Source of the DNA: an uncultured Synechococcus sp.
GTDB taxonomy: Bacteria; Cyanobacteriota; Cyanobacteriia; PCC-6307; Cyanobiaceae
Reading direction: 5' to 3'
DNA length: 35,808 nucleotides
Assembly (NCBI GenBank): GCA_913048995.1
Contig: CAJWXK010000005.1
Coordinates: forward strand, 1 to 35,808
In this document: positions 28,810 through 35,808 of the stretch, one piece after another
Layout of the letters: every line of letters begins with the position of its first letter
Numbering within the stretch: the stretch's first letter is position 1
Notes under the pieces: generated by a model
Seen by the model: only the letters and a program-made list of their open reading frames with translations
What the model was told of the DNA's origin: nothing
Database searches by the model: none
Made by a program: the position numbers and the translations under genes

Positions 28810-30615
28810 GTGTCGTCAGCCGCAGTGGAGCTGCCCAAAACCAGCGAAAGCCCCCAGCTGCTGAAGATCCGCCACTCCATGAGCCACGTGATGGCGATGG
28901 CGGTGCAGCAGCTGTTCCCCAGCGCCCGGGTCACCATTGGACCCTGGACTGAAACAGGCTTTTATTACGACTTTGACAACCCAGACCCCTTCACGGAGGC
29001 CGACCTCAAGGCCATCAAGAAAGGGATGATCAAGATCATCAATAAAAAATTGCCGCTCGAGCGCGTCGAAGTCAGCCGCAGCGAAGCAGAGGAGAGGATC
29101 AAGGCTCAAAACGAGCCCTACAAGCTCGAGATCCTCGAGGGTCTGCAGGAGCCGATCACGCTTTATACCCTCGGCAAGGAGTGGTGGGACCTCTGTGCCG
29201 GCCCCCATGTCGAGCACACCGGACAACTCAACCCCAAAGCGTTCGAACTTGAAAGCGTGGCCGGCGCCTATTGGCGAGGCGATGAAACAAAGGCCCAGCT
29301 GCAGAGGATCTACGGCACTGCCTGGGAGAGCGCCGATCAGCTCGCCGAGCACAAACGGCGCATTGAAGAAGCCAAGCGACGTGATCACCGCCGAATCGGC
29401 AACGATCTGGACCTGTTCTCCATCGAGGACGAAGCTGGTGCAGGCCTGGTGTTCTGGCATCCCCGCGGCGCCCGCATGCGCCTATTAATCGAGGAGTTCT
29501 GGCGTCAGGCCCATTTTGCTGGGGGCTACGAGCTGCTCTACACCCCCCACGTTGCTGACATCAGTTTGTGGAAGACCTCAGGTCACCTCGATTTCTACAG
29601 CGAGTCGATGTTCGGCCCAATGGAGGTCGATGAGCGGGAATACCAGCTCAAGCCGATGAACTGCCCCTTTCATGTGCTGACTTACGCCAGCACATTGAGG
29701 AGCTATAGGGAGCTACCGATCCGCTGGGCCGAGCTCGGAACGGTCTACCGCTACGAACGCCCTGGCGTGATGCACGGCTTGATGCGCGTGCGAGGTTTCA
29801 CCCAGGACGATGCCCACGTCTTCTGCCTGCCCGAGCAGATCAGCGATGAGATTCTGCGCATTCTTGATCTGACCGAGGAGATCCTCAGCACCTTTGATTT
29901 CACCAACTACGAGATCAACCTCTCCACAAGACCAGAAAAATCAATCGGAGAGGATGCCGTCTGGGAGCTCGCCACAAAAGGCTTAGTCGAAGCTCTCGAG
30001 CGCAAAGGCTGGAGCTACAAGATTGATGAGGGTGGCGGTGCCTTTTATGGCCCCAAGATCGATTTGAAGATCGAGGACGCGATCGGCCGGATGTGGCAGT
30101 GCTCAACGATCCAGCTGGACTTCAACCTGCCCGAGCGCTTCAAGCTCGAGTACGTCGCCGCCGACGGCTCCAGGCAGCGCCCGATCATGATCCACCGCGC
30201 CATCTTCGGATCGCTGGAGCGGTTCTTCGGGATCATGACCGAGAACTATGCCGGTGACTTCCCGTTTTGGCTGGCGCCCGAGCAGATCAGGCTCCTGCCG
30301 GTCACCGATGAAGTGATGAGCTATGCCGAGAAGATCCAGCAGTCCTTGAGAAAGGCAGGCGTGCGTTGCAACATCGACCAAAGCGGGGACAGGCTCGGCA
30401 AGCTAATCCGCACCGGCGAGCAGAAGAAAATTCCAGTCTTAGCTGTGATTGGAGCCCAGGAAGCAGAACACAGCACTCTGAGCCTGAGAAGCCGTCTGCA
30501 GGGTGATCTCGGCGAGGTGGCTGTTGATGCCTTGCTTCAGGCCGCAAAAAAAGCAAACGAGCAACGTGATGCCACTCTCGATCTGCCGATGGCCACGCCT
30601 ATCGGGGCCTCTTAA
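28810..30615 (+). CDS. thrS: Threonyl-tRNA synthetase (no TGS domain)
   Basis: IRHSMSHVMAMAVQQLFP, DLCAGPHVEHTG editing motifs; MNCPFHVLTYAS, RYERPGVMHGLMRVRGFTQDDAHVF, HRAIFGSLERFFG class II motifs. Likely GTG 28810 or 28825 (ORF track TTG 28744). Confidence 0.96.
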   Translation: MSSAAVELPKTSESPQLLKIRHSMSHVMAMAVQQLFPSARVTIGPWTETGFYYDFDNPDPFTEADLKAIKKGMIKIINKKLPLERVEVSRSEAEERIKAQNEPYKLEILEGLQEPITLYTLGKEWWDLCAGPHVEHTGQLNPKAFELESVAGAYWRGDETKAQLQRIYGTAWESADQLAEHKRRIEEAKRRDHRRIGNDLDLFSIEDEAGAGLVFWHPRGARMRLLIEEFWRQAHFAGGYELLYTPHVADISLWKTSGHLDFYSESMFGPMEVDEREYQLKPMNCPFHVLTYASTLRSYRELPIRWAELGTVYRYERPGVMHGLMRVRGFTQDDAHVFCLPEQISDEILRILDLTEEILSTFDFTNYEINLSTRPEKSIGEDAVWELATKGLVEALERKGWSYKIDEGGGAFYGPKIDLKIEDAIGRMWQCSTIQLDFNLPERFKLEYVAADGSRQRPIMIHRAIFGSLERFFGIMTENYAGDFPFWLAPEQIRLLPVTDEVMSYAEKIQQSLRKAGVRCNIDQSGDRLGKLIRTGEQKKIPVLAVIGAQEAEHSTLSLRSRLQGDLGEVAVDALLQAAKKANEQRDATLDLPMATPIGAS

Positions 30616-30675
30616 CCGCTAACCACCTCCCAAAGTCGTGAGGCACAGCCAGGCTGAGCCTGTCGCAGTGAGCCA

Positions 30676-31713
30676 ATGACCCTTCTGCTGGCCGGTGATC
30701 TCGGCGGCACCAAAACCCTGCTTGCTCTCTATCGCTGCGAGGGTGATCGACTCGAATGCATCACTAAGGAGCGCTACTCCTCAGCAGAGTGGTCCGGCCT
30801 TGGGCCAATGCTGCGGAACTTCTTAAAGGAGCATCATCCGGGGGATGGCCAGGTTGATGGAGCTTGTATCGCCGTGGCCGGTCCGGTGCAGCACGGCGAA
30901 GCCCACATCACAAACCTGCCCTGGAGGCTGGACCAGAGGGCGCTTGCAGCCGAATGCGACATCGGCGCACTGGAGTTAGTCAATGACTTCGCGGTGCTGG
31001 TCTACGGGCTACCCCACCTCACGGCCAATCAGCAGGTGGTTCTGCAAGAGGGCGAGGCCGATCCCACTGGGCCAATCGCGATTCTTGGCGCCGGTACCGG
31101 ACTGGGGATGGCCCGCGGCATTCATGCCGCGGGCCATCTGATTGCTCTACCCAGCGAGGGAGGACATCGGGAATTCGCCCCACGCAACGCTGATGAAATC
31201 CTGATGCTGGGGTGGATGCGCAAAGAACTGGGCCTCGAGCGCCTCTCAATCGAGCGGGTAGTAAGCGGTAGAGGCCTGGGGCTGATCTTCCTATGGCTTT
31301 TGCACTGCGGCGGCCTCGAGGACATCAATGATCTGACCCAAGCGGCGCTTGACTGGCGCCAGCAACCCCCAGGCACACCAGGTAGACCGGACTTGCCAGC
31401 GATGGTCGCCAAACGCTGCAGCGAAGGAGGCGTTCTCTCGAGCAGAGCTGTGCAGTTGTGGCTAGGGGCCTATGGCTCCGCAGCCGGTGATCTGGCCTTG
31501 CAAGAGCTCGCCAGCGGAGGCCTCTGGATTGGCGGAGGCACCGCTGTCAAACACCTCGAACGACTCAAAAGCGATGCCTTCCTGGAGCCGATGCGCAGCA
31601 AAGGACGTTTCCGTCACTTCATCACCGGCCTACCGGTGAAAGCCCTGGTGGACCCCGATGCAGGGCTCTTTAGCGCGGCCTGCCGGGCACGCATGCTGGC
31701 AGAGTGCGATTAA
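30676..31713 (+). CDS. glk: Glucokinase
   Basis: LLAGDLGGTKTLLALY, IAVAGPVQHGEAHITNLPW, LVNDFAVLVYGL, ILGAGTGLGMA, EGGHREFAPRN. Confidence 0.95.
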   Translation: MTLLLAGDLGGTKTLLALYRCEGDRLECITKERYSSAEWSGLGPMLRNFLKEHHPGDGQVDGACIAVAGPVQHGEAHITNLPWRLDQRALAAECDIGALELVNDFAVLVYGLPHLTANQQVVLQEGEADPTGPIAILGAGTGLGMARGIHAAGHLIALPSEGGHREFAPRNADEILMLGWMRKELGLERLSIERVVSGRGLGLIFLWLLHCGGLEDINDLTQAALDWRQQPPGTPGRPDLPAMVAKRCSEGGVLSSRAVQLWLGAYGSAAGDLALQELASGGLWIGGGTAVKHLERLKSDAFLEPMRSKGRFRHFITGLPVKALVDPDAGLFSAACRARMLAECD

Positions 31714-31767
31714 CGCAGAACCATGGGCCCGGCACTGAATCCGGGTGCTGGAGGATCGGACGCAGTG

Positions 31768-32709
31768 ATGGCCAAACCGGAGATCGGATCTGCCGTTGTG
31801 GTGGATGTGCCCGCCACAACGGCCAACCTCGGCCCCGGTTTTGACTGTCTCGGCGCCGCGCTGGATCTAAGCAATCGCTTCCAGCTCACAGTGCTCGAAG
31901 GAGGAGCCGAGCGGTTTGAGCTCATTATTGAGAGTGAAGAAGGCTCCCACCTGCGAGGCGGCCCGGACAATCTCGTTTATCGCGCAGCACAACGCGTTTG
32001 GCGTGAAATCGGGATGTCCCCTGTGGCCCTGGAGGCGCGGGTCCACCTGGCTGTGCCGCCTGCGCGGGGGCTTGGAAGCAGTGCCACGGCAATCGTTGCC
32101 GGCCTAATGGGGGCCAACGCCCTAGCGGGCGAAGCTCTTGGCAAGGAGAAGCTGCTGGAGCTGGCCATCGATATTGAAGGCCACCCCGACAACGTGGTGC
32201 CTTCTCTGCTGGGAGGGCTCTGCCTCACGGCTCAGGCTGCATCCCGTCGCTGGCGGGTGGTGCGCTGCGAGTGGCACTCAGAAGTGCAAGCAGTGGTGGC
32301 GATCCCCAGCATCCGGCTTTCTACTGCAGATGCCCGCAGGGCGATGCCTAAACAGATCGTGATCCCCGACGCGGTGGCCAATCTGGGTTCCCTCACCCTG
32401 CTGCTCCAGGGGCTGCGCAGCGGTAACGGCGATCTGATCACCGATGGCATGCATGACCGACTGCATGAGCCCTACCGCTGGCCTCTGATCCAAGGGGGCA
32501 GCGAGGTGCGCAAGGCTGCGATGGAGGCGGGTGCCTGGGGTTGTGTCATCAGCGGCGCCGGCCCCAGCCTGCTCGCCCTCTGCCCTCCCTCCAAAGGGAA
32601 GGCAGTCGCCGAGGCGATGGCCAGCAGCTGGGAAAAGAAGGGCGTGACAGCGAAGGCCCTTGCCCTGTCGCTGCAAAACGGTGGGAGCCGCTGGAAAAAA
32701 GCTGAGTAG
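31768..32709 (+). CDS. thrB: Homoserine kinase
   Basis: VPATTANLGPGFDCLGAALDLSN, VPPARGLGSSATAIVAGL GHMP motif, GHPDNVVPSLLGG, ISGAGPSLLALC. Confidence 0.96.
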   Translation: MAKPEIGSAVVVDVPATTANLGPGFDCLGAALDLSNRFQLTVLEGGAERFELIIESEEGSHLRGGPDNLVYRAAQRVWREIGMSPVALEARVHLAVPPARGLGSSATAIVAGLMGANALAGEALGKEKLLELAIDIEGHPDNVVPSLLGGLCLTAQAASRRWRVVRCEWHSEVQAVVAIPSIRLSTADARRAMPKQIVIPDAVANLGSLTLLLQGLRSGNGDLITDGMHDRLHEPYRWPLIQGGSEVRKAAMEAGAWGCVISGAGPSLLALCPPSKGKAVAEAMASSWEKKGVTAKALALSLQNGGSRWKKAE

Positions 32710-32770
32710 AACTACCCACGCTTCTGTCGTCCAGCTGATAAGTTGACTGCCAATAAAGACCTGGCAGCCT

Positions 32771-34288
32771 GTGGATCTCAGCCTGATCGTGCTGCTGCCG
32801 CTGGTCGGCGTTCTCGTTTTAGTGCTGCTGCCCCCCAGCCAGCAGAAAGCTTGCCGCTGGGTGGCCTTCATCACATTGCTGGCTGACCTCGCCTTAATGG
32901 TTTGGTCCTTCAGCCGTCACTTCGATCCTGATCTCGGGACGCTGCAGCTAATCGAACGCATCGACTGGTTGCCGGCCATGGGTCTGCAGTGGTCTCTGGC
33001 CGCTGATGGCATCTCAGCCCCGCTAGTTCTTCTCAGCGGTCTGGTGACCCTGCTGACGGTGGCGGCAAGCTGGACCATCGAACGCAAACCCCGGCTTTAC
33101 TTCGCTCTCCTACTGGCACAGGCCTCCGCCCAGGCGGTGGTCTTTCTCTCGCAGGACTTCCTGTTGTTCTTCCTGGCCTGGGAGCTTGAACTGGTGCCGG
33201 TCTACCTACTGATCGCCATCTGGGGCGGCCAGCGGCGCCAATACGCCGCAACGAAATTCATCCTCTACACCGCCACCGCCTCACTCCTGATCCTGATCAG
33301 CGGCTTGGCACTTGCCTTCAGCGGCGACAGCTTCACGCTCAACCTGGCTGAACTGTCCTCCCGCAGCTACAGCGGCACCTTCGGGCTGCTCTGCTACCTC
33401 GGCTTCCTGATTGGCTTCGGCGTGAAGCTACCGATGTTCCCCCTGCACACCTGGTTACCCGATGCACATGGGGAAGCCAATGCGCCAATTTCAATGCTGC
33501 TGGCAGGTGTGCTGCTGAAGATGGGCGGCTATGCCCTGCTGCGCTTCAACGTTCAGATGTTGCCGGAGATCCACCTCCAGCTGGCACCCGCCCTGATGGT
33601 GTTGGGCATCGTCAATGTGGTGTACGGCGCTCTCAACGCTTTTGCCCAGGACAATGTCAAACGTCGTATCGCCTGCAGCTCGGTGAGCCATATGGGTTTT
33701 GTGCTGCTTGGCATTGCAGCGGTCAACGACCTGGGGCTCAGCGGTGCAATGTTGCAGATGATCAGCCACGGTTTGATTGCGGCCGGGCTCTTCTTTGTCA
33801 CCGGTGTCTTCTACGAACGAACCAAGACCCTCTCAATTCCAAACATGGGGGGCCTCGCCAAGGTGCTGCCGATCACCTTTGCCCTATTTGTCATTACATG
33901 TCTTGCCTCACTGGCCCTCCCGGGCATGAGTGGCTTTGTGAGCGAGATCACTGTCTTCCTTGGCATTACCAGCAACGAAGCGTTCACGCCCAACTTCAGG
34001 GTCATCACGATTGTCCTTGCAGCCATCGGACTGGTGCTGACACCGATGTATTTGCTGAGCATGTGCCGTCGTGTCTTCTTCGGCCCGCGGATTCCTGCAT
34101 TGGCCACGGTGGGGGATATGCGCCCTCGCGAGCTCACTATTGCCCTGGTCTTGGTGGTGCCCACCCTGATGATCGGTTTCTGGCCGCGTTTGGCCACAGG
34201 CATCTATGACGCCACCACCGACAGCATTGCCGGTCAGCTGCACAACACGCTGCTGGCGGCACTACAACTGACCTCATCTGTTGGTTGA
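32771..34288 (+). CDS. ndhD: NAD(P)H-quinone oxidoreductase subunit 4 (NdhD)
   Basis: 505 aa polytopic; [76 protein letters not shown] start. Confidence 0.95.
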   Translation: MDLSLIVLLPLVGVLVLVLLPPSQQKACRWVAFITLLADLALMVWSFSRHFDPDLGTLQLIERIDWLPAMGLQWSLAADGISAPLVLLSGLVTLLTVAASWTIERKPRLYFALLLAQASAQAVVFLSQDFLLFFLAWELELVPVYLLIAIWGGQRRQYAATKFILYTATASLLILISGLALAFSGDSFTLNLAELSSRSYSGTFGLLCYLGFLIGFGVKLPMFPLHTWLPDAHGEANAPISMLLAGVLLKMGGYALLRFNVQMLPEIHLQLAPALMVLGIVNVVYGALNAFAQDNVKRRIACSSVSHMGFVLLGIAAVNDLGLSGAMLQMISHGLIAAGLFFVTGVFYERTKTLSIPNMGGLAKVLPITFALFVITCLASLALPGMSGFVSEITVFLGITSNEAFTPNFRVITIVLAAIGLVLTPMYLLSMCRRVFFGPRIPALATVGDMRPRELTIALVLVVPTLMIGFWPRLATGIYDATTDSIAGQLHNTLLAALQLTSSVG

Positions 34289-34292
34289 TTTG

Positions 34293-35808
34293 ATGTCCCA
34301 GACCACCTCCTCCTCGGCTGAGCTGCTGCGTGGTGAAGGTCTGCCCAACTACGGCGCAATCACACCTGATTTGGTGAAAGCAGGGATCCCGCTGCTGCTC
34401 TCTGAGCTGGAACAGAGGCTGGAAGATATTGAGAACGACCTGCTTCAGGGCGGTCCCATCACCTGGGAGCGGCTGATGCCACCCCTGCAGCAGATCGGGG
34501 AGCGTCTGCGTTGGAGCTGGGGCGTCGTGGGTCACCTGCTTGGGGTCTGCAACACCAAGGAACTGAGAGAAGCCCATCAGAGCCAGCAAGCTGCCGTCGT
34601 GCGTTTCAGCAGCCGTCTGGGACAGTCACAACCGATCTACAAAGCCATCGGGCAACTCGCAGACCAGTCCAATCAGCTTGACGGGTGTCAGCGCCGCATA
34701 GTCGAGCAGGAAAAGCTGGAGATGCAGCTTCGCGGGGTCGGATTGGAGGCAGCAGCGCAGCAGCGCTTCAATCAGCTCAGCGAAGAACTCAGTGCGCTTA
34801 GCACCCGCTTCAGCAACAACGTGCTCGATGCCACAGCAACCTGGGAACTCTTGCTGGACAGTCCCGAGCAGGTGACGGGCTGCCCCAACAGCCTGCTGGA
34901 GCTGTTAGCTGATGCGGCTCGCAACAAAGGACATGAGGCTGCGAATGCCGAGAACGGCCCCTGGCTGCTGGGGCTGGATCACCCCCGCTATGGCCCCTTC
35001 CTACGGTTTGCTGATCGCCGCGACTTGCGCGAGCAGGCCTACCGAAGCTTCATCAGTCGCGCCGCCGAAGGAAACAAAGACCTGGTGGGCGAGATCCTCA
35101 AACTGCGCCAAGAGAAGGCCGATCTCCTGGGCTACGGCAACTGGGCAGAGGTGAGCCTGGCCAGCAAGATGGCTCCTTCTGTTGCTGCCGTGGAACAGCT
35201 GCTCGAGGACCTGCGCGCGCCTGCCATCCGGGTTGCCAAGGACGAGCTCAAGGATCTTGAAGACCTGGCAGGAGGGCAACTGCAGCCCTGGGACCTGAGC
35301 TACTGGGCTGAGAAGCAGCGCCAGCGATTATTTGATCTCGACAGTGAAGCCCTGCGGCCCTATTTCCCTCTGCCCCAGGTGCTGGATGGCTTGTTTGGAC
35401 TCTGCCAGCGCCTGTTCGGCATCCACATCACGAACGCAGCTGGTGAGGCTCCGCTGTGGCATCAGGACGTGCGCTTCTTCCGCGTCAGTGATGCCAACAC
35501 AGATGAGCCCCTTGCGGCCTTTTATCTCGATCCGTACAGCCGCGTGGGCAGCAAACGCGGTGGAGCTTGGATGGATGAATGCCTTGGCCGTCAACGCAAC
35601 AGCGATGGTGAACTTGTGCTGCCCGTGGCCTACCTGATCTGCAACCAGACCCCACCAGTAGGGGAAGCCCCCAGCCTGATGAGTTTTGACGAGGTGGAGA
35701 CCCTCTTCCATGAATTCGGTCACGGCCTGCAGCACATGCTCACCACCGTGGAGCAGCCGGAAGCCGCTGGCATCAATGGCGTGGAGTGGGATGCAGTGGA
35801 GCTACCCA
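34293..35808 (+). CDS. prlC: M3 family oligopeptidase (oligopeptidase A-like), truncated at right edge
   Basis: Own translation from ATG 34293 (absent from ORF track because it runs off the window): ...AFYLDPYSRVGSKRGGAWMDECLG..., FDEVETLFHEFGHGLQHMLT zinc motif. Confidence 0.93.
   Translation, partial: MSQTTSSSAELLRGEGLPNYGAITPDLVKAGIPLLLSELEQRLEDIENDLLQGGPITWERLMPPLQQIGERLRWSWGVVGHLLGVCNTKELREAHQSQQAAVVRFSSRLGQSQPIYKAIGQLADQSNQLDGCQRRIVEQEKLEMQLRGVGLEAAAQQRFNQLSEELSALSTRFSNNVLDATATWELLLDSPEQVTGCPNSLLELLADAARNKGHEAANAENGPWLLGLDHPRYGPFLRFADRRDLREQAYRSFISRAAEGNKDLVGEILKLRQEKADLLGYGNWAEVSLASKMAPSVAAVEQLLEDLRAPAIRVAKDELKDLEDLAGGQLQPWDLSYWAEKQRQRLFDLDSEALRPYFPLPQVLDGLFGLCQRLFGIHITNAAGEAPLWHQDVRFFRVSDANTDEPLAAFYLDPYSRVGSKRGGAWMDECLGRQRNSDGELVLPVAYLICNQTPPVGEAPSLMSFDEVETLFHEFGHGLQHMLTTVEQPEAAGINGVEWDAVELP

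Noticed and set aside
1-35808. CRISPR arrays, prophage or toxin-antitoxin modules
   Set aside because: No spaced direct repeats, phage structural genes or recognisable TA pairs were seen.

Overview
The window looks like chromosomal DNA from a GC-rich marine picocyanobacterium of the Synechococcus type. This rests on chlH, an HLIP, a monomeric class II RNR, ndhD, a CPP1-like protein and DUF3038/DUF4335/DUF2949-type genes; I did not run any database search. Most of it is densely packed housekeeping DNA: ABC exporter (truncated at the left edge), S4 protein-tpiA-folP, dapB, chlH-hli, apt, tRNA-Ser(UGA), nrdJ, Coq4-like, prfC, thrS, glk, thrB, ndhD and an M3 oligopeptidase (truncated at the right edge). 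The part most worth a second look is 13.4-20.1 kb. There a secreted four-EF-hand protein and a fungal-type (Fcy1-like) cytosine deaminase diverge from an OmpR-like response regulator. About 1.5 kb separates that regulator from an EnvZ-like kinase, and this spacer holds a stand-alone serine recombinase with a nested inverted repeat upstream of its start. The kinase begins an overlapping gene set: small ORF, LpxH-like metallophosphoesterase, ArnT/PMT-like glycosyltransferase. I read this as a possible envelope-modification operon whose two-component pair was split by a recombinase insertion; that is inference. Other points are a terminator whose T-tract runs directly into the next start codon, UbiH-like and Coq4-like genes in a presumed plastoquinone organism, a conserved-unknown four-gene membrane module, and a 20-bp perfect palindrome.
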